Shown here: positions 35,865 through 44,653 of the stretch, one piece after another | Layout: each line of letters opens with the position of its first letter | How positions within the stretch are numbered: position 1 is the first letter of the stretch | NCBI RefSeq assembly: GCF_016495865.1 | Contig: NZ_CP054706.1 | Location: forward strand, 682,001 to 746,000 | Reading direction: 5' to 3' | Length of the DNA stretch: 64,000 bases | Origin: Salicibibacter cibi | Lineage (GTDB): Bacteria > Bacillota > Bacilli > Bacillales > Marinococcaceae | The notes under the pieces: model-generated | The model's input: the letters and a program-made list of their open reading frames with translations, nothing else | Database searches by the model: none | Told to the model about the DNA's origin: nothing | Made by a program: the position numbers and the translations under genes

Positions 35865-36221
35865 ATGAATAAAGCAGCAAAATTCATGATTGCCATTTTT
35901 GCGGTCATAGCCGTTGTCGTGAGTGTGGGATTGCTTTATACCTTTATCGTTGGCAGTGAAGCAGACATTGATGTCGAGCAAAACGCCAATGCCGAGGAAA
36001 GCACAGCGGCATTTAATTTAGATAAAGCTGCCGAGAATGCTGAAGATGGAGAAGTCATCTGGAGTGCCGACATTGGTGAACTCCAATTGAGTGATTTCAG
36101 CCTAAACGAAAACGGTGCCGGGTTAACCGTGGCTCTGTCGGATCATTCTTCAGAGGAAGTCGCTGAATGGAATCAAGCACTGGATGATTTGCCCATTAAC
36201 TTTGAAGTAGAAGAAGAATAA
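35865..36221 (+). CDS. Membrane-anchored protein of unknown function
   Basis: This 118-residue protein has one N-terminal transmembrane helix (FMIAIFAVIAVVVSVGLLYTFIV) and an acidic outer domain of ~80 residues. I do not recognise the family. ATG 35865 follows GGGGGTG; an in-frame start 30 bases upstream has no ribosome-binding site. It is a single gene between two terminators. The acidic domain is in keeping with a halophile surface protein. Confidence 0.7.
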   Translation: MNKAAKFMIAIFAVIAVVVSVGLLYTFIVGSEADIDVEQNANAEESTAAFNLDKAAENAEDGEVIWSADIGELQLSDFSLNENGAGLTVALSDHSSEEVAEWNQALDDLPINFEVEEE

Positions 36222-36250
36222 AAATCAACCTCCGCGAGGTTGATTTTTTT
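36222..36250. terminator. Bidirectional terminator
   Basis: AATCAACCTC-CGC-GAGGTTGATT is followed by seven T, between convergent genes. Confidence 0.88.
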
Positions 36251-36596
36251 AAATCCATAAAGGGATATAAATAAAGATCCCTAAGCCGATGATGACGACT
36301 AGAAGTAGGATGCTCTTCCACCTGGTTCGGTTCCAAAATAACACCGCGACGATGATTGCCTGTAAAAAAATCATGCTTGAACCGATGATCATGGTAATCG
36401 GCGAAAACACAAATCCACCGATAATGTTGATGAGTATTCCCGCTGGCATAAGGGCAATGATCGCGATTTTCACCGGGCTTTTTTTAATGCCCTGTAAAAT
36501 GTCGCGTTTTTCAGCTTCATTGAATTTATCGTACTCCAAGAGTGCAAACCAACCGGTAATGATTAAAAGTGCCCCGGTTATGGAGACGCTACCCAT
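36249..36596 (-). CDS. Small multi-pass membrane protein
   Basis: This 115-residue protein has four hydrophobic stretches. The first two are separated by a charged loop (EYDKFNEAEKRD), and the family is not recognised. ATG 36596 follows GGAGGAGG at good spacing. It resembles small DUF3784-like membrane proteins in pattern (short helix, charged loop, three helices), but that is a guess from layout only. Confidence 0.65.
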   Translation of the reverse strand: MGSVSITGALLIITGWFALLEYDKFNEAEKRDILQGIKKSPVKIAIIALMPAGILINIIGGFVFSPITMIIGSSMIFLQAIIVAVLFWNRTRWKSILLLVVIIGLGIFIYIPLWI

Positions 36597-36750
36597 TTTT
36601 ATCCTCCTCCATTGCATTATCTCAGGAAGGCTATGACTTCCACTTCTCTCCATAATATACCCATTTTAAAGCAAAATAAATATACGGTTATCTTAAATGA
36701 TTGGTATAATAATCGGAAAGAATGAACGGTTTTTCGAAAGGAAGGATAGA

Positions 36751-37307
36751 ATGGAAGCGTCTCTATGGACCGAAAATCCTAACAAACAAGCGGTGCCGAC
36801 CGACCATCCGACAGTTAATCCGGAGGCGATGCGTCGCGCGGTTACTTATCATAAAAATGCCCCCGGGTTTGTTTCTGCCTGTCAGTATTTCAGGTTAATG
36901 AGTGAAATTGAATTTATATGTGATCGAATCGGCATTACCAAAAACAATACTCTATTAGCTGTGGAGAATGTAAATAAAACATCAGAGAGGATATATTTAT
37001 CTGTTGACTGGGCTTCTCGGCATGAAAGGGTTCGCTTGCGGGGAGGTAATTCCGCTCGCCTTGGACATAGTAAAAACACCGTAGATGCATTCGTGACTTA
37101 TCCTGATTCCGATGCCGACAAGGGATGCACTTACTCGATCAACCGATGGCGAATGATCCGAAGACCATAGCCGGAGAAGCCGGTGCGGTTTCGCTGGGAT
37201 TGTTGAACGAAATTAACAAAAATGAAGCGTTATCGAATGTAAAAGAACATATTGGTTTGGATGAACATACCCGAGTACTTCTCATTAATACAGAAAGCAG
37301 AACATAA
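36751..37307 (+). pseudogene. Decayed diaminopropionate ammonia-lyase
   Basis: The 5' part, from ATG 36751 after AAGGAAGG, reads MEASLWTENPNKQAV like a short N-terminus. The 3' part, from about 37120, reads LLDQPMANDPKTIAGEAGAV and GLLNEINKNEALSNVKEHIGLDE then RVLLINTES, the C-terminal end of PLP-dependent 2,3-diaminopropionate ammonia-lyase. A full-length enzyme has ~400 residues; the catalytic Lys and glycine loop are lost, and the middle is scrambled with at least one frameshift near 37120. Confidence 0.75.
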
Positions 37308-37311
37308 AAAA

Positions 37312-37334
37312 ACACCGCCAAAAAAGGACGGTGC
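37312..37334. terminator. Bidirectional terminator
   Basis: CACCG and CGGTG arms have an A-run on one side and end next to the stop codon of bshB2 on the minus strand. Confidence 0.6.
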
Positions 37335-37997
37335 TTACGCGTCATCTGCAAATTTATAGTTAAAGAAACGTTCGTTTTCCAGTCGCTCCACAATTTCGGG
37401 ATCTCCGCCGCGATAATGCTTTTCCCGTTCGGCAAAGGTAGCGCCGAATTGGGAATGGTGGGCTCGTAATGCCAGGAGCTTTTCCCGCATGTAATCTTTT
37501 ACGGAATAGACAACATCCGGGTTATCAAGGGTGATGGCAACGGCGTAAAAGGTTGGCCTTGTTTCTTTTGGCATATCGGCGAGTGCTTCAACGACGGCTT
37601 CAGCTGTGGCGTTGTGATCGGGATGTACCGAATGTTCGGGATAAAAAGAAATGACAAGCGTTGGGTTAAGCTCTGCAACTAGTTCCTCCACCATGCTTTT
37701 AAGCACACCGGGAGCGAGAAATTCGAGGGTTTTGTCCCGATACCCCATCATTCGCAAATCGGTGAGCCCCATCGCGTCAGCCGCTTCTTCCAGTTCTTTT
37801 TTTCGTACGTCCGGGAGGGATTCACGTGTGGCAATCGGTGGATTTCCAACGTTTCTCCCCATCTCTCCCAGGGTAAGGCAAGCATAAGTGACCGGCGTTC
37901 CACTGGCAATGTGGGCGGAGATGGTTCCGGAAACGCCGAATGCTTCATCGTCGGGATGAGGAAAAATGACAAGTACGTGGCGTTCTTTTTTCACCAT
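37335..37997 (-). CDS. bshB2: Bacillithiol biosynthesis deacetylase BshB2
   Basis: This 220-residue LmbE-like zinc deacetylase has the metal motif PHPDDEA near the start and HPDHNATAEAV for the third ligand. It removes acetate from N-acetylglucosaminyl-malate in bacillithiol synthesis. Pairing with yojF directly upstream is the same as in B. subtilis (yojF-yojG). ATG 37997 follows AAGGGGG; a longer reading would overlap yojF. It confirms that the host is a bacillithiol-making Firmicute. Confidence 0.93.
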   Translation of the reverse strand: MVKKERHVLVIFPHPDDEAFGVSGTISAHIASGTPVTYACLTLGEMGRNVGNPPIATRESLPDVRKKELEEAADAMGLTDLRMMGYRDKTLEFLAPGVLKSMVEELVAELNPTLVISFYPEHSVHPDHNATAEAVVEALADMPKETRPTFYAVAITLDNPDVVYSVKDYMREKLLALRAHHSQFGATFAEREKHYRGGDPEIVERLENERFFNYKFADDA

Positions 37998-38010
37998 GAT
38001 CAGAGCCCCC

Positions 38011-38361
38011 TTATTTTCTGAACGGTTGTTCGGATATTTCAAGTGTAACGGCAATTTTATCTTCATGATTTAATCCGGCGAGAATAAGTTGGCCATCTTC
38101 ATTGAGCTCGAAATGCGTGAGTCCTTCTCCGTATACCCAACCGATGTTCAGCTCCAAGCCGACACGGTAAGGGCCGTCGCCGATAATTTTTCCGTGCTTG
38201 TAGTTAATGTGCGCGTTACGTATATAAGCGCCTGCTGAAAAGAAAGATTGGTCAAAATGAGATGCGTAGGCGCCATTGGTTGTTTCTAAATGTAAATAAA
38301 CATCTTTTCTGGCAAATGAATCTATTAATGTTTGCACACGGGTAACGGCAATGGGTTCCAC
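38011..38361 (-). CDS. yojF: YojF/DUF1806 family protein
   Basis: This 116-residue protein matches YojF (DUF1806): EPIAVTRVQTLIDSF at the start, YLHLETTNGAYA in the middle and GWVYGEGLTHFE near the end. The function is unknown, but it is constantly linked to bshB2, here 13 bases downstream. The start is GTG 38361 after GGAGG. No gene lies between its start and betB at 38664; that gap holds a terminator only. Confidence 0.9.
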   Translation of the reverse strand: MEPIAVTRVQTLIDSFARKDVYLHLETTNGAYASHFDQSFFSAGAYIRNAHINYKHGKIIGDGPYRVGLELNIGWVYGEGLTHFELNEDGQLILAGLNHEDKIAVTLEISEQPFRK

Positions 38362-38583
38362 GACTAAACCTCCATGTTAGCCTTGAATGGCAGTATTCAT
38401 CTATTATATAGTTCATGGTGCCTCGGGTTCAAGAAATGTGAATCAGGTATTGCGATCGCCGGTGACAACATGCTGTGCGGTATAAAATATTAAATCTGCT
38501 GTTTATAAAATGTGTCACATCAGCTGCCAAAAAAACCGACAATCTATGAAAAGCCATCTTTTGATGTTGCCGTGCAAAAGAAA

Positions 38584-38615
38584 AAATCCTTGTGCCATTA
38601 TCGGCACAAGGATTT
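38584..38615 (-). terminator. Terminator of the second betB operon
   Basis: AAATCCTTGTGCC and GGCACAAGGATTT form a perfect 13-base stem with T-run on the minus strand. The remaining bases 38362-38583 show nothing recognisable. Confidence 0.9.
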
Positions 38616-38663
38616 AGCTCCGGCTGGCGGATACGAAAGTTGGCATTCTTTTGGTATGCTCTT

Positions 38664-40133
38664 TTATTTAAACCATTCCAAAGGCTCGGGGTTAGTGTTT
38701 CTGAACACATGCTTCGTCTCGGTATATTCCTCCAGGCCGGGGCGCCCGAGTTCACGGCCGATGCCCGATTGTTTGTAACCGCCCCAAGGCGCTTGGGCAA
38801 AATAAGGGTGGAAATCATTGATCCAAACGGTTCCCATACGAAGTTGGGTAACGACGTTTTCCGCCTTTGCAATGTCTTCCGTGAAGACCGCGCCTGCGAG
38901 TCCATAAATCGTGTCATTCGCCTTCGCCACTGCCTCTTCTGTTGTTTCAAATGGTTCTACCGTCAGCACCGGTCCAAATACTTCTTCCTGCACGATGCGC
39001 ATATCGGCTGTACAATTGGTAAAAATCGTCGGCAGATAAAAGAACCCTTGTTGCAGTTCTTCGGCTTCCGGTCGTTTTCCTCCAAGCGCGAGTTTTGCGC
39101 CTTCCTCTTGGCCGATGGCGACATATGCTTCTACTTTCTCACGGTGCTCGGCAGAAATGAGCGGCCCGGATTGCGTATCTTCCGCGAAACCATTGCCGAG
39201 TTTAATATGCTTCGCCCGCTTGACGAGGGCATCGACAAATGCGTCATGCATGGAGCTTTCAACGAGTACGCGCGCACCGGCCGAACACACTTGTCCCGCG
39301 TGGAAGAAAGCCGCGTTCAATGCTTGATCAACTGCCACATCAATATCCGCATCTGCGAAGATAATGTTCGGGTTTTTGCCTCCGAGCTCCAACGCGAGCT
39401 TTTTCACATTCGTACTTGCGGCTTGCATGATTTTCTTCCCGGTGTCGATTCCGCCGGTAAATGAAATCAAGTCGACGTCCGTGCTTTCGGATAGGTGCGC
39501 ACCTGCCGTATTGCCCGGTCCGAGGACAAGGTTTGCCACGCCTGCAGGGACGCCGGCTTGTTCAAAAAGCTCAAACACTTTCACGGTCGTTAGCGGCGTG
39601 ATCTCGCTCGGTTTCATCACGAGCGTATTTCCCGCGGCAAGTGCCGGGGCCAACTTCCAGGCGGCCTGCAATAACGGATAATTCCACGGGGTGATTTGTC
39701 CGCATACGCCCACGGGCTCGCGAACAACCTTGCTTGTGGAATCCGGAATCGGGCTATCAATCACTTCACCGCCATCTTTATCCGCCAAACCGGCAAAATA
39801 AATAAACACATTGGCGATGTCGTCCATATCGTCGAGACTTTCACTGAGCGTCTTCCCGGTATCGAGCGTTTCGAGCTCAGCAAGTTCTTGACGGGACGAA
39901 CGAATCAGCCGGCCAATGTCATGAACGATCGCCCCCCGTTCACTCGCCGGTGTCGTCGCCCACGCTCCGTTATCAAATGCACGGCGTGCAGCGGCAACGG
40001 CTTTTTTTGCATCTTCTTCGTTGCCCTCCGTAACATTTGCGATCACTTCCTGATTATAAGGGTTGATGATATCACGGGTTTCATCGTCGACAGCATCCAC
40101 CCATTGACCGTCGATATACATTTGTAAGCGCAA
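38664..40133 (-). CDS. betB: Betaine aldehyde dehydrogenase, second near-identical copy
   Basis: The protein is identical over all 489 residues to 32430-33899. At DNA level the only differences I could find are four synonymous substitutions within about 25 bases near the 3' end (codons around GRPGLEEYTE). Identity begins at AAAAGGAGCGTGATC and stops right after the stop codon. The gene is last in a minus-strand operon with a reductase, betaine-binding protein, Rieske protein and amidohydrolase. It lacks the palindromic operator found before the first copy. Confidence 0.95.
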   Translation of the reverse strand: MRLQMYIDGQWVDAVDDETRDIINPYNQEVIANVTEGNEEDAKKAVAAARRAFDNGAWATTPASERGAIVHDIGRLIRSSRQELAELETLDTGKTLSESLDDMDDIANVFIYFAGLADKDGGEVIDSPIPDSTSKVVREPVGVCGQITPWNYPLLQAAWKLAPALAAGNTLVMKPSEITPLTTVKVFELFEQAGVPAGVANLVLGPGNTAGAHLSESTDVDLISFTGGIDTGKKIMQAASTNVKKLALELGGKNPNIIFADADIDVAVDQALNAAFFHAGQVCSAGARVLVESSMHDAFVDALVKRAKHIKLGNGFAEDTQSGPLISAEHREKVEAYVAIGQEEGAKLALGGKRPEAEELQQGFFYLPTIFTNCTADMRIVQEEVFGPVLTVEPFETTEEAVAKANDTIYGLAGAVFTEDIAKAENVVTQLRMGTVWINDFHPYFAQAPWGGYKQSGIGRELGRPGLEEYTETKHVFRNTNPEPLEWFK

Positions 40134-40196
40134 AGGATCACGCTCCTTTTCATATTTTCATATAGATGTTAAAAGTATCACGAAGCTCCCTTTTAA

Positions 40197-41189
40197 TTAA
40201 AACATATGCGTGCTATGACCAGGTTGAAGCCGGGATCCCGGGTCCATATAGGCTTTTGCATTACTGACGGCAGTTGGAGCTTCACCAAATCCGGTGGCAA
40301 TCAACTTCACTTTGCCATCGAAGGAGGCAATGTCTCCGACCGCATAGATCCCCTTGATGTTCGTTTCCATGCGGGAATTCACAATAATGGAGTTTTTGGT
40401 CGTATCGAGTCCCCACGTTTTAATGGGACCTAGCGATGAAATAAACCCATAGTTGACAATCACATTGTCAACGTCAATGATTTTTTGATCGGTACCTTTC
40501 ACTTCCTGAAGGACAACCTGTTTAATATTTTCACCATTGCCCCGGAGTTCGCTTATTTCAAATGGGGTGTGCATGTTTACGGGAGCCGATTGTAATTCGG
40601 CGATGCTATGCTCATGAGCCCGAAATTTATCACGACGATGGGTAAGCGTCACATTCGCGTCATTGGCAAGCGTCAGCGTCCAATCAACGGCAGAGTCTCC
40701 ACCCCCACAAATAAGGACGTCCTTGTTTTTGAAAGCGCCTAGGTTATCAACAAAATAGTGAAGGTTTTTGCCCTCATATTGTTCGGCCTCCTCAATTTTG
40801 AGCTTTCGGGGTTGAAAAGCACCAACACCGGCGGCAACGATAATCGTCCGTGAGTAATGGGTGTCCTTGTCTGTTTCAATTCTAAACGTCTCGTCGTTGA
40901 GCTTATCGACGGTTTCTACGGATTGATCAAGCACAACGGTTGGTTCAAACATTTGCATTTGTTCAACCAAGTCGTCAACAAGGTCTTGAGCGCGAACTTT
41001 TGGGAAACCGGCCACGTCGTATATATACTTCTCGGGATAAAGAGCAGAAAGTTGACCGCCCAGTTGGGGCATGCTCTCAATGATCTTCACTTTTGCCTGG
41101 CGCATCCCTCCGTAGAAAGCGGTGAACAATCCTGCTGGTCCTCCACCAATAACTGTTATATCGTAAGTATCCATGTAATCATCATCCAC
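40197..41189 (-). CDS. Ferredoxin/flavodoxin-NADP+ reductase, YumC type
   Basis: This 330-residue flavoprotein has the FAD motif [20 protein letters not shown], the central DVAGFPKV, a second nucleotide motif ([10 protein letters not shown]) and GIYAVGDIA near the C-terminus. These are features of thioredoxin-reductase-like ferredoxin-NADP+ reductases without the redox CxxC. It would pass electrons from NADPH to a ferredoxin, here perhaps the Rieske protein two genes upstream. GTG 41189, seven bases after GGAGGTG, is the preferred start. Confidence 0.9.
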   Translation of the reverse strand: MDDDYMDTYDITVIGGGPAGLFTAFYGGMRQAKVKIIESMPQLGGQLSALYPEKYIYDVAGFPKVRAQDLVDDLVEQMQMFEPTVVLDQSVETVDKLNDETFRIETDKDTHYSRTIIVAAGVGAFQPRKLKIEEAEQYEGKNLHYFVDNLGAFKNKDVLICGGGDSAVDWTLTLANDANVTLTHRRDKFRAHEHSIAELQSAPVNMHTPFEISELRGNGENIKQVVLQEVKGTDQKIIDVDNVIVNYGFISSLGPIKTWGLDTTKNSIIVNSRMETNIKGIYAVGDIASFDGKVKLIATGFGEAPTAVSNAKAYMDPGSRLQPGHSTHMF

Positions 41190-41302
41190 TATCCTACACC
41201 TCCAATCATGGTTTTCTGTGCACTTGGGGTTCTGGAGATCAGAGCATCCTTCACGATGATAAGTCCCTTGGATCAAACTGACCGTGATATTACAGATGAA
41301 CT

Positions 41303-42205
41303 TTATTCTTCATCCTGTAGGTCTTCAATAGAATCAATATCCATATAATCTGGGACAACAAAACCTTGTTGGGCACCCTCTAAATTTGGACCCAGGTCGA
41401 CGATCTCATCTTCATATTGTTCATAGTAAGTTGATGCACCTACAGGGAGCCAAGCAATCAACATACCATCACTTTCCCCATCGGCAAGGGCTTGAAATGC
41501 CACGCCCATATCAACAGACGACAACTCGACATCGTAACCTAATTCTTCAAGAACTTGCGCAACGACATTCGTTGATGCAGTTTCTGTTTCCCAATTGACA
41601 TAAGCCAACTCGATTGTCTCATTTTCAACTGGTTCGATGCCTTCTAACCAAGCGTCCACCTCATCCCGGTTGTTTTCAATCCACTCCTCCGCTGCGTCGG
41701 GGAATTCCACATCATCTTCTCTGGCATCTAACATAACTTCATTCATATCTTCGATTTCCCAGTGGAAATTATCCAATAATTGGTAGGCGGAAGCATGATC
41801 ATCTTCAAGACCTTCCCTGACCATTGTATGGATATTTTCAGATTGCCCCATCGCTTCTTCCGGGTCATCCAAGAATTCCAAGTCATAGTCATTAAACGCC
41901 CAGTGTGGCTGCCAAAGCGTAACGACGACTGGTTCTTGATTTTCAATCGCTTCTTCTAATTCCGCTATCATGGCTGCTTCTGAACTTGACACTAGATCAA
42001 TGTCTAAGTCATAGGCATCCATTGTCCTCTCAGCCATATCCATCGTACCCGACCCCGGGTCAATCCCAACAATTTCTTCAATGCCGTCTACATCATGATT
42101 TTCTTCCTCTTCTTCAGCGCCTGATGAACGTTCATCTCCGCAGGCTGTAAGTGCAGCTAACATTCCAAAAGATACTAATCCATACACTAAACGATTTTTA
42201 CACAT
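41303..42205 (-). CDS. Glycine betaine-binding lipoprotein, circularly permuted OpuAC (B. subtilis order)
   Basis: This 300-residue lipoprotein has lipobox LTACG. The ligand domain has the order of B. subtilis OpuAC: the [12 protein letters not shown] half first (with TLWQPHW) and the [12 protein letters not shown] half second (with IAWLPVG). The paralog at 23438-24340 has the halves the other way round. The three aromatic-box Trp residues are retained, so binding of glycine betaine or another quaternary amine is likely. A weak terminator lies between it and the Rieske gene, so its expression may be set separately within the operon. Confidence 0.92.
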   Translation of the reverse strand: MCKNRLVYGLVSFGMLAALTACGDERSSGAEEEEENHDVDGIEEIVGIDPGSGTMDMAERTMDAYDLDIDLVSSSEAAMIAELEEAIENQEPVVVTLWQPHWAFNDYDLEFLDDPEEAMGQSENIHTMVREGLEDDHASAYQLLDNFHWEIEDMNEVMLDAREDDVEFPDAAEEWIENNRDEVDAWLEGIEPVENETIELAYVNWETETASTNVVAQVLEELGYDVELSSVDMGVAFQALADGESDGMLIAWLPVGASTYYEQYEDEIVDLGPNLEGAQQGFVVPDYMDIDSIEDLQDEE

Positions 42206-42241
42206 TAAAAATTCCCCTCTTTGTTATATAATTACATTAAA

Positions 42242-42262
42242 AATGCGGAATGAATCCGCATT
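42242..42262 (-). terminator. Attenuator or terminator after the Rieske gene
   Basis: AATGCGGA-N5-TCCGCATT is followed on the minus strand by five T. It lies inside the operon, so it probably reduces expression of the binding protein, reductase and betB relative to the first two genes. Confidence 0.65.
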
Positions 42263-42271
42263 GAAATTATT

Positions 42272-42643
42272 TCATTTGTACAAGATGATATTTCCATCTG
42301 CTACGCTCAGTTCTTCCACACTCAATTTATATTCACGTAGTTTTTGACGTTCATTGGCAAGCATACGGCCACTATCTTTAATATTGAATTCTCTTCCGTG
42401 CCATGGACAGCGTAGAATATTTCCTTCGTTTTTGTAATTGTAGGTTCCAATTTCGTCTGTTGGTTCAGGCGCTCCACATAACTGGCCTTTACTTAAGGGA
42501 GCGCCTTGATGAGGACAAAGATTGGTAAATGCATGGAAATCACCATCTGATGCACGGCAGATCACGACAGGTCGTCCATCAAATTCAGCCTCCATCATTT
42601 CGCCGGGAGCCAGGTCATCCGTATGAGCGACTACTTTTTCCAT
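42272..42643 (-). CDS. Rieske [2Fe-2S] ferredoxin-like protein
   Basis: This 123-residue single-domain Rieske protein has cluster ligands CPH in NLCPHQGAPL and CPWH in RCPWHGREF. It is soluble, with no signal peptide, like the ferredoxin components of Rieske oxygenase systems. The loop between the two ligand pairs contains an extra ~15 residues. ATG 42643 follows GGAGGG; the gene overlaps the amidohydrolase by 29 bases, so the two are translationally coupled. No oxygenase alpha subunit is seen in the window. Confidence 0.92.
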   Translation of the reverse strand: MEKVVAHTDDLAPGEMMEAEFDGRPVVICRASDGDFHAFTNLCPHQGAPLSKGQLCGAPEPTDEIGTYNYKNEGNILRCPWHGREFNIKDSGRMLANERQKLREYKLSVEELSVADGNIILYK

Positions 42644-43700
42644 CCGTTTTCCCTCCTCTGCGAAGCTTGGGGTAAAATTGACGCGCATTTTCAGAAAAGA
42701 GTTTTCGCTTCAAGGCTTCATCGAGGCGTGGAGGCAGTGCACGTTCCGGAGAATCATAATCCCAATGGGGGTAATCGGTCGAAAAAGAAATAATCTGATC
42801 GCTCCCCATTTGCTCAATGATTTGCAAAAGCTCCCACTTTTTCAGTTCTTCCAGAGGTTGGGTGGTAAAACATAAATGGTCACGAATCGTATCGCTCGGC
42901 ATTCGCTTCACCCAGGGGACTTCATGGCGCAAGTCTGTGTATTGTTGGTCCATTTTCCGCATTAAAAACGGAACATACGTAAAGCCGCCTTCGATCATCA
43001 TGAGTTTCAAACCAGGAAACTTTTCAAATACACCCGAAAAAATCATATTCGTTACTTGGTTCATATGGGCGGTGGGAATTAACGTATGCCATTCAATGAA
43101 ATATCTCGGCCACTTTCCATAATAAATGGGTGGTTCATTATGGTGCATACCAATCATCAACTGATGTTTTTCTGCTGCTTCAAATATAGGGTGGTAGAAA
43201 GGATCGCCCCAAAGAATGTCATCAATAGGGAGGAGGATCTGGACCATTTTTGGGTGATCCCCTACTCTTTCAATTTCTTGAACAGCCGCAGCGGGATCTT
43301 GTGCGGCGATATGCACAGAACCATATAGACGTGAATCCTTTTCAAGCCAGTGCTCAATTTGCCAATCATTATAAGCGCTGGCAAGGGCTGTTGCCATTTC
43401 ATACCATCCATGCATCGATGATGGGGAAGGATCAAGCGCTCCAGTAAGAATTCCATACTCATGCCCGTTGCTATCAAGCAGTTGCTCCTGCATGAACCCA
43501 AGATCAGAACCCGCGGGGCGACCATCAGGTAACTGAGCGTCTGCACGGTCAACCCCGGCAACGGCAGGCTGCGTATACGGCATGTGTTTTTCTTGCATCC
43601 AGTGGCAATCAGTGATGTAACGACGCCATGGTTGTTCCAAATAAGGGAGAAGTTGTTCATAACTGACACGTTCATGAATGTCGGTGTCTATGAAACCCAT
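42615..43700 (-). CDS. Amidohydrolase_2 family (ACMSD-like) metal hydrolase
   Basis: This 361-residue protein has the pattern of amidohydrolase family 2: DTDIHE near the N-terminus for the first metal site, GMHHNEPP, HMNQVTNMIFSGVFEKFPGLKLMMIEGGF, and the C-terminal FSTDYPHWD with the metal-binding Asp. The family includes decarboxylases and hydrolases of small carboxylates. It is the first gene of the amidohydrolase-Rieske-OpuAC-reductase-betB operon. Substrate unknown. ATG 43700 is about 13 bases after AAAGG. Confidence 0.88.
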   Translation of the reverse strand: MGFIDTDIHERVSYEQLLPYLEQPWRRYITDCHWMQEKHMPYTQPAVAGVDRADAQLPDGRPAGSDLGFMQEQLLDSNGHEYGILTGALDPSPSSMHGWYEMATALASAYNDWQIEHWLEKDSRLYGSVHIAAQDPAAAVQEIERVGDHPKMVQILLPIDDILWGDPFYHPIFEAAEKHQLMIGMHHNEPPIYYGKWPRYFIEWHTLIPTAHMNQVTNMIFSGVFEKFPGLKLMMIEGGFTYVPFLMRKMDQQYTDLRHEVPWVKRMPSDTIRDHLCFTTQPLEELKKWELLQIIEQMGSDQIISFSTDYPHWDYDSPERALPPRLDEALKRKLFSENARQFYPKLRRGGKTDGKSSRSYG

Positions 43701-43734
43701 TAGATTTACACGACCTTTCTATTGCAAACTTTAA

Positions 43735-43827
43735 TAACTTATCATGGGGTGTTGTGCAGTCACAAATCTACTGAGAGATAGCTAGGTGAGTTTAGCGCAA
43801 GCAGTGAAATTCAGTGATAAAATTTCA
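43735..43827 (+). repeat. Direct repeat D, copy 1 (93 bp)
   Basis: The sequence TAACTTATCATGG...ACAAATCTACTGAGAGATAGCTAGG... is repeated at 44364-44476 with few changes. It lies between the amidohydrolase start and the DUF202 gene. The core of about 45 bp is identical in the two copies. Confidence 0.85.
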
Positions 43828-43862
43828 TTTTTTTCACCCCATACGTCAATGCCCTGCGTTTT

Positions 43863-44222
43863 TTATACTAATATCTGGATAATATAAAGGGTTGCAACTA
43901 GGGCAATAATGATCCATAAAAGAGAAAAGAAATAAATCATAATATAGGATGAATAGAAGGTTTGCTTTCGGATTTGTTTTTCTTTTTTAAAATAACTGAC
44001 GGATGCCAAAATGATCGTTAAAACTCCCAAAAAACCAGTAGAAATCCCCAAGATCACAATAAGTAGATTTTCTGATAACCCCATTGATAAATGGAGACTG
44101 GTGACTAAAAACCCGATGCCCAAAATAGCAACGGCGGTACGCACCCATGCCAAGTAAGTACGTTCATTGGCCAAATGCTGCTGTGCATACTTTAATTGAT
44201 TGTCGTCTTTTCTCGTATCCAT
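43863..44222 (-). CDS. DUF202 (YidH-like) membrane protein
   Basis: This 119-residue protein has the DUF202 signature near the N-terminus (QHLANERTYLAWVRTAVAILGIGF) and three transmembrane helices. The function is unknown; relatives occur in YidH and in the N-terminal part of fungal VTC-linked proteins. It is a single gene bracketed by two direct repeats of ~100 bp, so it may be a small mobile or recombining unit. Confidence 0.9.
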   Translation of the reverse strand: MDTRKDDNQLKYAQQHLANERTYLAWVRTAVAILGIGFLVTSLHLSMGLSENLLIVILGISTGFLGVLTIILASVSYFKKEKQIRKQTFYSSYIMIYFFSLLWIIIALVATLYIIQILV

Positions 44223-44363
44223 GTTGTATTATCTGCTTTCATTTTCGTTTCTCATACAAATCATCCTCTTCCTTTCATCCCCAGCTTATGGAGTTTTATG
44301 AAATGGTTAAAGTTTAATACGCTTTTGTAGAAAAAAACACATCCCTTCTTTTTGCTACTTCAG

Positions 44364-44476
44364 TAACTTATCATGGAGTGTCATGTAGCTACAAATCTAC
44401 TGAGAGATAGCTAGGTGAGTTTAGCGCAAGCAGTGAAGTTCAGTGAATATCAGTGAGCTTCAGTGATAAAATTTCA
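44364..44476 (+). repeat. Direct repeat D, copy 2 (113 bp)
   Basis: This is the same repeat as 43735-43827, extended by an internal triplication of the CAGTGA motif before GATAAAATTTCA. The rest of 44223-44590 holds no recognisable gene. Confidence 0.85.
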
Positions 44477-44594
44477 AAGTTCCAGCCGCTTGATGAATGG
44501 ACACTACCAAGAAAAGGGGTTTTGCGGGGGGTGTATTCTGGTGTTTCAGGGAGATAGTACGTCTGCCGGGCCAAAAAAAACATTGTTCATTTGA

Positions 44595-44623
44595 TTGTTA
44601 CAAAGTATTAAGATCTTTATACT
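44595..44623 (+). promoter_or_regulatory. Promoter of the 44654 gene
   Basis: TTGTTA (44595-44600) and TATACT (44618-44623) are separated by 17 bases, 30 bases upstream of the start codon. Confidence 0.6.
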
Positions 44624-44653
44624 GTTTATATGTATCTGATTGGAGGGCGTGAT

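Noticed and set aside
38592..39464. 290-residue open frame opposite betB
   Set aside because: It is the antisense shadow of the betB copy; the same shadow exists opposite the first copy. No ribosome-binding site or family match.
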